Part shown: positions 37,845 to 46,006 of the stretch, piece by piece
How positions within the stretch are numbered: position 1 is the first letter of the stretch
Layout of the letters: each line of letters begins with the position of its first letter
Assembly (NCBI RefSeq): GCF_003854935.1
Contig: NZ_CP033969.1
Span: forward strand, 2,108,001-2,172,000
DNA from: Cupriavidus pauculus
GTDB taxonomy: Bacteria > Pseudomonadota > Gammaproteobacteria > Burkholderiales > Burkholderiaceae
DNA length: 64,000 nucleotides
Reading direction: 5' to 3'
Translations under genes and position numbers: made by a program
The notes under the pieces: generated by a model
What the model was told of the DNA's origin: nothing
The model's input: the letters and a program-made list of their open reading frames with translations, nothing else
Databases searched by the model: none

Positions 37845-38624
37845 TCAGCCCAGCACGTTGGCGTAGACGTGCTGCGCCAGCTTCTTCGTGTCGGTGGATT
37901 TCTTGAGCACGCCGATGCGCTGGAAATCGCCCGCGTAGAACGCGATTTCCTCCTGCAGGTCCACGCCGGTCGGGTGGTGCGTGTAGGTCAGCGTGGCGTA
38001 GAGCTTGCGCAGGTCGTCCGGGCTGATCTTCGGCGAATACTTGGCGAAGACCTTGGCCGCCTCGTTCGGGTTCTCGTTGACGTAGTCGGTGGCCTGGACG
38101 ATCGACCGCGCCAGCGCGGCGGCGGCCGGGCGGTCGTTGCGCACCAGTTCGCCGCGCGCGCCCACCACGCAGCAGACCTTGCGCGCGTACTCGCCGGTCA
38201 GGTTGGTCGCCAGTTCCACGTAGGCGCCGTTGGTGCGTTTTTCCAGCAGGTAGAGGTTGGGGTCGCCGTCGGCGATGGCCTGGATCTCGCCCTTGTCCAC
38301 GGCCACGCCCAGCAGGTCGGCCGGGTACTGGCGCCACGTGATGTCGCGGTCGGGGTCGATGCCGTGCTTGGCCAGCAGGATCGTGAAGAAGTGCTTGCCC
38401 GGCGCGGCCAGGTCGCTTACGCCGACGGTCTTGCCCTTGAGCGACTGCAGCGTCGTCACGCCGGCCGCCTTCGAGCCCACCAGCCGCACGCAGCCGCCGT
38501 GGGAGCTGCCGATGATCTTGACGTCGAAGCCTGCTTCCAGCGGCTTGAGCCAGCGGTGGATCATGCCCACGGCGGCGTCGGCCTTGCCCGTGGCAATCGA
38601 TTCCAGCAACTGGTCGAACTCGTT
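37845..38624 (-). pseudogene. Sulfonate/nitrate-type ABC substrate-binding protein, N-terminus missing
   Basis: The last 259 residues of a TauA/SsuA/NrtA-type binding protein are clear from NEFDQLLESIATGKADAAVG, with further blocks GGCVRLVGSKAAGVTTLQSL and GKTVGVSDLAAPGKHFF. No signal peptide or N-terminal beta-strand region precedes them on this strand. The missing start is partly found in the next 60 bp, but on the other strand. The frame stays open upstream into the neighbouring monooxygenase gene in a non-matching frame, so no natural start is seen. It probably yields no exported protein, which would disable the transporter unless another binding protein serves it. Confidence 0.8.
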
Positions 38625-38628
38625 CTGC

Positions 38629-38688
38629 CTGACGCCGGTGGTCGTGGCGCAGGAACGGGGCTTCTTCGAGAAGAACGGCCTGCAGGTC
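38629..38688 (+). other. Inverted 60-bp fragment of the binding-protein gene
   Basis: Read on the plus strand, these 20 codons give LTPVVVAQERGFFEKNGLQV, a typical N-terminal segment of TauA/NrtA-type substrate-binding proteins. That segment belongs just before the EFDQLLESIATG start of the minus-strand remnant, so it is flipped in place. Its right end touches the last recognisable codon (RLWT, 38689) of the truncated monooxygenase. The centre contains the short inverted repeat TTCTTC-GA-GAAGAA. Confidence 0.75.
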
Positions 38689-39552
38689 CGTCCACAGCCG
38701 CTGGTCGACGCGGTCGCCTTGCTCGGCCGCCGCCAGCAGCCGGCGCGCGCCTTCGCTCTGCTGCGGGCCGCCCCGGCTGTAGCCGGCCTGCACGCGCAGC
38801 GCGCGGGTGCGGGCCAGGATGTCGTCGGCGCGCTGCCATGCCCTGGCCTCGGTATCGGCCAGCACGGGCCGGAACGACACCGAGAAGTTGACCGTGCGCC
38901 CGTGCCGGGCCGCTTCGGCGCGCACGCGCGTGGTGAGCTCGCGCACCTGGTCCAGCGATTCGCCCCACAGCGCGTAGACGTCGGCATGCTTGCCGGCCAC
39001 CGCGATGGCCGCGTCAGAGGCGCCGCCGAAGTAGATCGGCACGTGCGGCTGCTGGGCCGGCTTGACCTCCGAGAAACCGCGCTCGAAACGGTAGAACGTG
39101 CCGGCGTGGTCGAACGGCTGCGGGGCCGTCCAGATGCGGCGCAGGATGTCCAGGTACTCGTCGGTGCGCGCGTAGCGCTGGTCGTGGTCCAGGTAGTCGC
39201 CGTCGCGCTTCTGCTCGTCGTCGGAGCCACCCGAGATGAAGTGCACGCCCAGCCGCCCGCCGCTGAACTGGTCGAGCGTGGCGATCTGCCGCGCGGCCAG
39301 CGTCGGCGACGTGAAGCCGGGCCGGTGCGCCAGCATGAAGTGGATGCGCTCGGTCACGGCCGCCGCGTAGGCGATGGTCAGCGTGGCCGACGGCCCGGTG
39401 GAATGGTGCGGCACCAGGATGCGGTCGAAGCCGGCCTGCTCGTGGGCCTGGGCAAAGGCGCGCACGTAGTCGCGGTCGACCACGGGGCCGGCGGGCGGAT
39501 GGATCTCGGACTGCTTCTGGCTCTGGATCATGCCGATGAAATTGACGCTCAT
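38689..39552 (-). pseudogene. SsuD-like LLM-class flavin monooxygenase, C-terminus missing
   Basis: The first 288 residues match LLM flavin-dependent monooxygenases near SsuD: MSVNFIGMIQSQKQSEIHPP, then TLDQFSGGRLGVHFISGGS, VPIYFGGASDAAIAVAGKHA and, at the end, RLWT. SsuD-type enzymes have about 380 residues, so roughly 90 C-terminal residues (the ALVGT...YYDLGV region) are gone. After residue 288 the reading runs on into antisense scrap and the neighbour in the wrong frame and stays open to 37126. The intact enzyme would have released sulfite from an alkanesulfonate with FMNH2 and oxygen; this version is probably inactive. Confidence 0.78.
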
Positions 39553-39746
39553 GCGCGACGCTCCTGGTTGGCGTGGGGTACGGACGAGAACCGTACGCCC
39601 GGCCCGGTGCGCGCCAAACGAATAAAAACGCCGCTCCATATGCGCGCCGGACGCGGGTCGATATGCGATATGGGTCGTTACGCGGGGCCGGGCGCCGGGG
39701 GTACGCTTGTCGGCCACGTTGCCATCCCCCATCAGGAAGACCCTTC

Positions 39747-40955
39747 ATGTCCGCGTCATCGCTGCATCGCCTGCCCACTCCCGCCGCCCGCCTGGACGAC
39801 GTGCTGGCCGACCTGTCCGCGCGCTTTGCCGCCCGCGCCGCCCATCACGACGAGACCGGCGCCTTTCCGCACGAGCACTTCGCCCAGTTGCACGCCAGCG
39901 GACTGGTGTCGCACGTGGTGCCGGCCGCGCACGGTGGCGGCGGGGCCGGGCTGGCCGAGGCGCGGCGCGTGATTGCGGCGGTGGCCGGCGGCGATGCCGC
40001 CACGGCGCTGGTGCTGACGATGACCTACCTGCAGCATCGCGCCATCGGCCGGGCTGATTCGCGCTGGCCAGACGCCGTGCGCGAGCAGGTGTTCCGCAGC
40101 GCGGTGGCGTCGGGCGCGCTGATCAATTCGCTGCGCGTGGAGCCGGAACTGGGCTCGCCGTCGCGCGGCGGGCTGCCGGCCACGGTGGCGATGCGCGTGG
40201 GCGACCGCTGGCGGCTCAGCGGCCACAAGCTCTACACCACCGGCATCCCGGCGCTGCAATGGCTGGCCGTCTGGGCCCGCACGCACGAGCCGGAGCCGCG
40301 CGTCGGCTTATTCCTCGTGCCGAAGCCGGCTGCCGACACGCCCGGCATCCGCGTGATCGAAAGCTGGCACCACATGGGGCTGCGCGCGTCGGGCAGCCAC
40401 GAGGTGGTGTTCGAGGACGTCTGGATCCCGCTGGAAAACGCGGTCGATATCCGGCCGCCCGCGGCCTGGGCGCCCACGTCGGGCAGCCAGGCCGATTTCG
40501 ATGCCAGCGCGGACCAGCAGGCGTGGATGGTGACGCTGCTGGGCAGCCTGTACGACGCCGTGGCGCGCGCCGGCGTGGACTGGGTGCGCCAGTTCGTCAG
40601 CGAGCGTGTTCCGAGCGGGCTGGGCCAGCCGCTGGCCACGCTGGCGCGCGTGCAGGAAGCGGTGGGCGAGATGGCCGCGCTGCTGCGCACCAACCGCGTG
40701 TTGCTGGACGACCTGGCGGCGCAGGCCGACGCGGGCACGCCGCCGTCGCCGGCCGACAGCGGGCTGGTCAAGTACACGGTCACGTCCAACGCGATCCGCG
40801 CGGTGGAACTGGCGCTGCAGCTATCGGGCAACCACGGCCTGAGCCGGCACAACCCGCTGGAACGCCACTATCGCGACGTGCTTTGCAGCCGCATCCACAC
40901 GCCGCAGAACGACGCCATCCTGACCGCCGCCGGCCGCGCCGCGCTGGGCCGCTGA
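39747..40955 (+). CDS. SfnB/DszC-like acyl-CoA-dehydrogenase-fold flavoprotein
   Basis: This 402-residue protein has the acyl-CoA dehydrogenase fold with blocks LRVEPELGSPSRGG, GDRWRLSGHKLYTTGIPAL and SWHHMGLRASGSHEVVFEDV, and an end QLSGNHGLSRHNPLERHYRD. The SWHHMGLRASGSH and RDVLCSRIHTPQND blocks are typical of SfnB/DszC-type FMN-dependent monooxygenases that act on sulfur compounds. The neighbours (LLM monooxygenase, thiol dioxygenase, rhodanese) support an organosulfur role. I chose ATG 39747; upstream the frame is open into the divergent promoter. It is divergent from the LLM gene by 194 bp. Confidence 0.82.
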   Translation: MSASSLHRLPTPAARLDDVLADLSARFAARAAHHDETGAFPHEHFAQLHASGLVSHVVPAAHGGGGAGLAEARRVIAAVAGGDAATALVLTMTYLQHRAIGRADSRWPDAVREQVFRSAVASGALINSLRVEPELGSPSRGGLPATVAMRVGDRWRLSGHKLYTTGIPALQWLAVWARTHEPEPRVGLFLVPKPAADTPGIRVIESWHHMGLRASGSHEVVFEDVWIPLENAVDIRPPAAWAPTSGSQADFDASADQQAWMVTLLGSLYDAVARAGVDWVRQFVSERVPSGLGQPLATLARVQEAVGEMAALLRTNRVLLDDLAAQADAGTPPSPADSGLVKYTVTSNAIRAVELALQLSGNHGLSRHNPLERHYRDVLCSRIHTPQNDAILTAAGRAALGR

Positions 40956-41044
40956 GCCCGCGCCGCGCGTCCGCCATCGTGCTATGGTTGGGGTCGATTC
41001 GCCGCAACCGCAGACGGTGAACGTCCTTTTCCGGAGACACGCCC

Positions 41045-41656
41045 ATGGCTGAGACGCTTCCTGCCGCGCAACGGCTGGCGCCGCTACGCGACTTCATCAC
41101 GGCATTTTCCGCGCTGCTCGACACGCACCCGGACGAGCCGCGCATCCTCGACGCCGGCGGCAAGCTGCTGGCGAAGCTGGTGGCGCGCGACGACTGGCTG
41201 CCCGACGCCTACGCGCAGCCCCATCCCGAGTTCTACCAGCAGATGCTGCTGCACTGCGATTCGGCCGAGCGGTTCTCGATCGTCAGCTTTGTCTGGGGGC
41301 CGGGCCAGCGCACGCCGATCCACGACCACACGGTGTGGGGCCTGATCGGCATGCTGCGCGGCGCCGAGTACGCGCAGCCGTATGCGGTGGACGCCGACGG
41401 CGTGCCGCGCCCGCACGGCGAGGCGGTGCGGCTGGCGCCGGGGCAGGTGGAGGCGGTGTCGCCGACGGTGGGCGACATCCACCGCGTGCACAACGCGTTC
41501 GACGACCGCGTGTCGATCAGCATTCACGTCTACGGCGCCAACATCGGCGCGGTGCGGCGCCACGTCTACCCCGATGCCGGCGGCACCAAGACCTTCATTT
41601 CCGGCTATTCCAACGCCACCCTGCCCAATCCCTGGGACCGCTCCAAGGACGCCTGA
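41045..41656 (+). CDS. Thiol dioxygenase, cysteine or 3-mercaptopropionate dioxygenase type
   Basis: This 203-residue cupin oxidises a small thiol to its sulfinate with oxygen and Fe(II). The iron ligands are His93 and His95 in RTPIHDHTVWG and His146 in GDIHRVHN. The length and the IHDHTVWGLIGMLRGAE block match the bacterial group that includes 3-mercaptopropionate dioxygenase. Cysteine dioxygenase is the alternative, and the sequence alone does not decide. It starts 89 bp after the SfnB-like gene, and the rhodanese gene follows 5 bp later, so these two are co-transcribed. Confidence 0.86.
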   Translation: MAETLPAAQRLAPLRDFITAFSALLDTHPDEPRILDAGGKLLAKLVARDDWLPDAYAQPHPEFYQQMLLHCDSAERFSIVSFVWGPGQRTPIHDHTVWGLIGMLRGAEYAQPYAVDADGVPRPHGEAVRLAPGQVEAVSPTVGDIHRVHNAFDDRVSISIHVYGANIGAVRRHVYPDAGGTKTFISGYSNATLPNPWDRSKDA

Positions 41657-41661
41657 CCCTC

Positions 41662-43263
41662 ATGACCGATCACCACCCGCCATTCCCCGTCACCCCCAGC
41701 CTGGCCGTGCGCCAGGCGCTGCTCGACCGCGCCGAGATCGCGCTGATCGACGTGCGCGAGGAAGACCCGTTCGCGCAGCAGCACCCGCTCTGGGCGGCCA
41801 ACTTTCCGCTGTCGCGGATCGAGCTCGATGCCTGGACGCGCATCCCGCGCCGCGACACGCGCATCGTCGTCTACGGCACCCACGATGGCGAGGACCTGGC
41901 CCCGCGCGCGGCGGCGCGGCTGCGTGCGCTGGGCTACACCGACGTGTCGCTGCTCGATGGCGGGCTCGATGCCTGGATCGCGGCCGGCGGCGAGGTGTTC
42001 CGCGACGTCAACGTGCCGAGCAAGTCGTTCGGCGAACTGGTGGAGGCGCGGCGGCACACGCCGTCGCTGAGCGCGCCCGAGGTGCAGGCGCTGATCGACA
42101 GCCAGGCCGACGTGGTGATCGTCGATGCGCGCCGCTTCGACGAATACCAGACCATGAACATCCCGACGTCGACCAGCCTGCCGGGCGCGGAACTGGTGCT
42201 GCGCATCCGCGAGCTCGCGCCGGACCCGCGCACGCAGGTCATCGTCAACTGCGCGGGGCGCACGCGCAGCATCATCGGCACGCAGTCGCTGGTCAACGCC
42301 GGCATTCCGAACCCGGTGGCCGCGCTGCGCAACGGCACGATCGGCTGGACGCTGGCCGGCCAGAAGCTCGCCCACGGCGCCAGCCGCCGCGCGCCGGCCC
42401 AGGTGGAGGCGGCCAATCTGGCGCAGGCGCGCGAGGGCGCGCGGGCGATTGCCGAGCGCGCCGGCGTGCGGCGCATCGCGCTGGATGGGCTGGCGTCGCT
42501 GACGGCGCCGGCCCGAACGGTCTACCGCTTCGACGTGCGCACGCCCGAGGAATACGCCGACGGCCATCTGCCCGGCTTTGCCAGCGCGCCGGGCGGCCAG
42601 CTGGTGCAGGAAACCGATCACCAGGCGCCGGTGCGCGGCGCGCGGATCGTGCTGGCCGACGACGATGGCGTGCGGGCCAACATGACCGGATCGTGGCTCG
42701 CGCAGATGGGGTGGGAGGTCTACGTGGTGGACGGCGCGACGGCGGCCGACCGCGCCGAACGCGGCACGCCGGCGCCGCAGCATCCGGCGCCGCCCGAGGT
42801 GGCCACCGTGGCACCGGCCACGCTGGCCGGCTGGCTCGACGCCGGCGATGCGGCCGTGATCGACGTGACGACCAGCGCCAACTACGTCAAGCGGCACATC
42901 CCGGGCGCGTGGTTTGCCATCCGCGCCCAGCTGAAGCAGGCGCTGGCGGTCATCCCGCCGGCCCGCCGGCTGGTGCTGACCTGCGGATCGAGCCTGCTGG
43001 CGCGTTTTGCGGCGGCGGACCTGCGCGGGCTGACCGATGCCGAGGTCTTCGTGCTGGAAGGCGGCACCGCGGCGTGGGCCGCGGCCGGGTTGCCGGTGGA
43101 AGCCGGCGAGACGCGGCTGGCCGTGCCGCGCACGGACCGCTATCGCCGGCCGTACGAGGGCACCGACAATGCGGCGGCCGCCATGCAGGCGTACCTGGAC
43201 TGGGAATTCGGCCTCATCGCGCAGCTGGAGCGCGACGGCACCCACTTCTTCGACGTGGCCTGA
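41662..43263 (+). CDS. Four-domain rhodanese-like sulfurtransferase
   Basis: This 533-residue protein carries four tandem rhodanese folds (about residues 1-115, 130-240, 260-370 and 395-495). Domains 2 and 4 keep an active-site cysteine, in VNCAGRTRSIIG and VLTCGSSLLARF. Domains 1 (VVYGTHDGED) and 3 (IVLADDDGVR) have lost it, so two are catalytic and two structural. Rhodaneses move sulfane sulfur from persulfide or thiosulfate to acceptors such as cyanide or thiols. The gene starts 5 bp after the thiol dioxygenase stop, and a shared sulfur-oxidation path is likely. The terminal block DWEFGLIAQLERDGTHFFDV lies outside the four folds. Confidence 0.87.
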   Translation: MTDHHPPFPVTPSLAVRQALLDRAEIALIDVREEDPFAQQHPLWAANFPLSRIELDAWTRIPRRDTRIVVYGTHDGEDLAPRAAARLRALGYTDVSLLDGGLDAWIAAGGEVFRDVNVPSKSFGELVEARRHTPSLSAPEVQALIDSQADVVIVDARRFDEYQTMNIPTSTSLPGAELVLRIRELAPDPRTQVIVNCAGRTRSIIGTQSLVNAGIPNPVAALRNGTIGWTLAGQKLAHGASRRAPAQVEAANLAQAREGARAIAERAGVRRIALDGLASLTAPARTVYRFDVRTPEEYADGHLPGFASAPGGQLVQETDHQAPVRGARIVLADDDGVRANMTGSWLAQMGWEVYVVDGATAADRAERGTPAPQHPAPPEVATVAPATLAGWLDAGDAAVIDVTTSANYVKRHIPGAWFAIRAQLKQALAVIPPARRLVLTCGSSLLARFAAADLRGLTDAEVFVLEGGTAAWAAAGLPVEAGETRLAVPRTDRYRRPYEGTDNAAAAMQAYLDWEFGLIAQLERDGTHFFDVA

Positions 43264-43288
43264 GCGCCGGGCCCCACGCGCGGGCCGG

Positions 43289-43753
43289 TCAGAGGTCGCG
43301 CGTGCGGGGGATGACCACCGCCTGGCCGTGCAGCACGCCGTCGGCGTCGATCATCTGCCACAGCGTGGCTTCCTCGATCATGAAACGCCGGCCAGCCTTG
43401 GTGATCCGCACGCCCTTGTAGCCGGACTCGTAGCCCTGCCGCTGCACACGCTCCAGAAAGCGCTGGCGCTCCTCGCGGTTCGGCGCCTCGGCCGACAGCC
43501 GCGACGGCAGGCGGGTAATCTCGTCCCAGTCATAGCCAAAGCGCCGCTGAGCGGCCTTGTTGCCGTAGACGAAGACCGGATCGGCGGCGGTGTTGTGGGC
43601 CAGCACGGCAAACGGGGCGTCTTCGTAGAGCCAGCGCATCGCGTCGGCCGGTGACATCTGCTGGGGCACCAGCGGCTTGCCGAGGATGCGCGCGTGGCTG
43701 TCGGCCAGCAGCGCGTAGAAGTCAGGATCGCTGTGGCGGGGCAGCATCGCCAT
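43289..43753 (-). CDS. MEKHLA-domain protein (PAS-like)
   Basis: This 154-residue soluble protein matches the MEKHLA domain, a PAS-related sensory fold, through FAVLAHNTAADPVFVYGNKA, AAQRRFGYDWDEITRLPSRL and SGYKGVRITKAGRRFMIEEA. In plants and bacteria the domain is linked to light or redox sensing, but no ligand is known here. There is no output domain, so it may act as a free sensor or adaptor. A second in-frame ATG lies two codons in. It is convergent with the rhodanese gene. Confidence 0.8.
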   Translation of the reverse strand: MAMLPRHSDPDFYALLADSHARILGKPLVPQQMSPADAMRWLYEDAPFAVLAHNTAADPVFVYGNKAAQRRFGYDWDEITRLPSRLSAEAPNREERQRFLERVQRQGYESGYKGVRITKAGRRFMIEEATLWQMIDADGVLHGQAVVIPRTRDL

Positions 43754-43758
43754 CGGGA

Positions 43759-43980
43759 TCAGGCGGCGCCGCCGAAGTCTGCAAACACGCGCGCCTGCAC
43801 GGCTTCCATCACACCCAGCGCCCGCGCATCGGCAGCCGGGCTGGCGGTCACGCCGGTGGCGTCCTTCGGCTTGGCGCCGACCGGGTAGAACACGAAGCTC
43901 GCCCCGAAATCCTTGCCCGCTTCCCGCGCAAGCTGGCGGTTCAATGCCTTGAGGTACTTCTTCTTGTCTGCCTTTGTCAT
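43759..43980 (-). CDS. Small hypothetical protein upstream of the MEKHLA gene
   Basis: This 73-residue protein starts at ATG 43980 with a lysine-rich segment (MTKADKKKYLKALNRQLARE) and has no membrane segment. It ends 5 bp before the MEKHLA gene start, so the two are likely co-transcribed. Codon use matches its neighbours. I do not recognise a family. Confidence 0.62.
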   Translation of the reverse strand: MTKADKKKYLKALNRQLAREAGKDFGASFVFYPVGAKPKDATGVTASPAADARALGVMEAVQARVFADFGGAA

Positions 43981-44313
43981 TGTTTGGGTCCTGGGTGAGA
44001 GGGGTGATGTTTTCGGCGCTTTTTTGGGCGATGGATGGGGCGGATAGCCGTTTGACGAGTGGCTATGGTAGTGGGCAATGCGGGGGTGGGCAATTAGCTG
44101 TTGGTTTATGGGGGTGGTTGCTGGGGCGGTGGGTTTTGTGCGGCTGGCCCTCTCCCCCGGCCCCTCTCCCGCGCGCGGGAGAGGGGAGAAAACCATGGGC
44201 TACGGCGCGGGTAATGCCGGGGGGTTGCTCCCCTCTCCCGCCTGCGGGAGAGGGGCCGGGGGAGAGGGCAAGCGCTTCAACCTGCCAACCATCCCTCGAC
44301 ACCATCCAACCCA
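43981..44313. other. 333-bp gene-free region with clustered palindromes
   Basis: There is no convincing gene between the small ORF start at 43980 and the CheY stop at 44314. The left half (43981-44140) is T/G rich and likely holds the promoter of the small ORF and MEKHLA pair. The right half carries a composite palindromic repeat at 44147-44269. Short ORFs called here read through the repeat and are not believable. Confidence 0.7.
44147..44269. repeat. REPIN-like composite palindrome
   Basis: Perfect 26-bp inverted arms, 44147-44172 and 44244-44269, flank 71 bp. Each arm contains a shorter hairpin core (CCCTCTCCCG / CGGGAGAGGG), so there are hairpins within a larger hairpin. The same core occurs singly at 21.9 and 56.6 kb. 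Two REP-like units in opposite orientation is the layout of a REPIN. No T-run follows. Confidence 0.8.
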
Positions 44314-44679
44314 TCATCCCGCCAGCTTCCGCAACCCCTCCAGCACGGCCGTGCCCTTGAACGGCTTGACGATCCAGCCCTTGACGCCGGCGGCCTTGCC
44401 GCGGTCCTTCATGGCCTGGCTGCTCTCGGTGGTCAGCATCACCACGTTCACCGTCGGGTTGGCCAGTTCGCTGCGGATTTTCTCGACCATGGTCAGGCCG
44501 TCCATGTTGGGCATGTTGACGTCGCTGATGACGAGCCGGATGCCGGGGTCGGCCTTGAGCCGGGACAGGCCGTCCTTGCCGTCGACGGCGGTCTGCACGT
44601 CCAGCCCGTTGCCGCGCAGGAAGCCGGCTACCTCGTCGCGCACGGCGCTTGAATCGTCCACTACCAGAATCCTTGCCAA
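44314..44679 (-). CDS. CheY-like stand-alone response regulator
   Basis: This 121-residue receiver domain has the acidic pair Asp8-Asp9 in VVDDSSAV, the phosphoacceptor Asp53 in LVISDVNMPNMDG, the threonine switch in VVMLTTESS and the lysine in GWIVKPFKG. There is no output domain, so it works by binding a partner, as CheY binds the flagellar switch. Start is a TTG (44679), with GGAG eight bases upstream; no ATG gives a full receiver. It is the last gene of the chemosensory-like module, 20 bp after the CheX-like gene, and is followed by the composite repeat. Confidence 0.9.
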   Translation of the reverse strand: MARILVVDDSSAVRDEVAGFLRGNGLDVQTAVDGKDGLSRLKADPGIRLVISDVNMPNMDGLTMVEKIRSELANPTVNVVMLTTESSQAMKDRGKAAGVKGWIVKPFKGTAVLEGLRKLAG

Positions 44680-44699
44680 GATCGTTTCTCCAAAGGGGG

Positions 44700-45239
44700 T
44701 CAGAACAGTTCCAGTTCGCCGTCGGTGGTCGCTTCCTCGGCGTCGGGCGCCACGTGGAAGTCGACCGGCACGCGCGTGAACAGGCACATCGTCACGGCCA
44801 CGTGGACGGCCGGGCCGATCACGACGTCGAAGTCGGCGCGGTGGTCGGGGTGCAGGCTGTCCACGTGCCGCAGGCAGGCGGCGTCCAGCACGTAGGGCGT
44901 GGACATGCCCAGGTCCGGGAAATGCCGGCCGAGGTCCTGGTTGATCGCGCCGCAGCAGAGGTTGCCGCGTTCCAGCAGCGCGTCGCGCAGGTCGCCGGTG
45001 GCCGCGTAGTAGCCGGCGGTGGCCGGGTCGTCGCCAAAGCGCAGGAACAGCATGTAGCGGAAGCCCATCGACGCGATCGTGAGCACCACCACGCTGCCGG
45101 CCGCGTCGCCGGTTGCCGGGGGCGCGTCGGTGATCGTGCACGGGTCGCCGGCGTCGAGCACCAGCCGGGACCGTACCGCGCGGTGCAGCACGTGCGCCAG
45201 GCTGTGCCGCGCCTGGGCGCTGATCAGGTCCGCGCTCAC
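44700..45239 (-). CDS. CheX-like protein, candidate CheY phosphatase
   Basis: This 179-residue protein has the CheC/CheX hallmark ExxN (Glu90-Arg-Gly-Asn93) in DALLERGNLCCGAINQDLGR, followed by LGMSTPYVL, which fits the STP-type segment of CheX. CheX and CheC dephosphorylate CheY-P, the partner encoded 20 bp downstream. The start is GTG 45239, overlapping the MCP-like stop by 4 bp (GTGA). The similarity is partial (one ExxN motif, not two), so I call it CheX-like and treat phosphatase activity as inferred. Confidence 0.72.
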   Translation of the reverse strand: MSADLISAQARHSLAHVLHRAVRSRLVLDAGDPCTITDAPPATGDAAGSVVVLTIASMGFRYMLFLRFGDDPATAGYYAATGDLRDALLERGNLCCGAINQDLGRHFPDLGMSTPYVLDAACLRHVDSLHPDHRADFDVVIGPAVHVAVTMCLFTRVPVDFHVAPDAEEATTDGELELF

Positions 45240-45952
45240 GGGCAGGCCGCCTCGAACTGATCGGCCAGCAGTGCCACGCTGGCCAGCGCGGCGGTCACCA
45301 TCTTGCCGCCGGCCTGGATGTCCTGGAACGTGGCCGTGGTGGTCAGGTCGCTCTGGTGCAGGCTGTCGCCATAGCTCTTCGACAGCGCCTCGGAGCGCGC
45401 CGCCAGCGCGCGGACCTCGCTGGCCACCACGCCAAAGCCGCGCCCGGCCGCGCCCGCGCGGGCCGCCTCGATCGACGCGTTCAGCGACACGATGACCACG
45501 TGCCGGACGATGGCCGACAGCTCCAGGTTCTGCGCGTGCATGGCCCGGTTGCTGGCCATCAGCGCGATCATGTGCGCGTGCCAGCGTTCGAACGTCGTCG
45601 CCAGCCCGCGCAGCCGCGTGGTTTCCTCGGCGATGCGGCGCGCCTGCCGCTGCGCGTCGGCCTGGCGCTGGCGGCTGGTGGCCAGGTCGGCGTCGCGTTG
45701 CGCCAGCGTTGCCGCGTGGCCGGCGGCCTGGGCCTGCAGGCGATCGATCTCGTCCTGCAGGGCCTGCCGCGCCTGCTCGGCGGCGTCCAGGCGGGCGCCC
45801 AGGTCCGCGTGATCCTGTTGCAGCCGTGCCAGCGCCGCCTCGCGCCCGGCCTGCGCCAGCGCCGCCGTCCGCGCACCGCGCCGCCACACCAGCCACGCCG
45901 GCACCGCCACGATTGCCGCGCCCAGCAGCGCCCCTATCAAATACTCACCCAT
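45236..45952 (-). CDS. Short MCP-like signalling protein with one membrane anchor
   Basis: This 238-residue protein has an N-terminal membrane helix (LIGALLGAAIVAVPAWLVW, about 5-23), a long coiled coil (about 30-130) rich in Gln and Ala, and a short MCP-like signalling tip with VSLNASIEAARAGAAGRGFG. There is no periplasmic sensor and no clear methylation region, so it cannot act as a normal chemoreceptor. It starts 54 bp after the kinase gene and overlaps the CheX-like start by 4 bp. I infer it is an internal scaffold or input partner for the kinase. Confidence 0.82.
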   Translation of the reverse strand: MGEYLIGALLGAAIVAVPAWLVWRRGARTAALAQAGREAALARLQQDHADLGARLDAAEQARQALQDEIDRLQAQAAGHAATLAQRDADLATSRQRQADAQRQARRIAEETTRLRGLATTFERWHAHMIALMASNRAMHAQNLELSAIVRHVVIVSLNASIEAARAGAAGRGFGVVASEVRALAARSEALSKSYGDSLHQSDLTTTATFQDIQAGGKMVTAALASVALLADQFEAACP

Positions 45953-46006
45953 GCTGCGTGTTCCTCGTCCTGATCCTGAATGCTGATGCCGGCCAGCGCG
46001 GCCGGG

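Noticed and set aside
37126-39732. In-frame fusion of the LLM monooxygenase with the downstream protein
   Set aside because: The open frame past residue 288 does not match the binding protein; it reads the neighbour in the wrong frame. It is a truncation, not a fusion.
44063-44317. Short ORFs in the palindromic region
   Set aside because: Their products are translated repeat arms (Pro/Ser/Gly rich), with no ribosome site.
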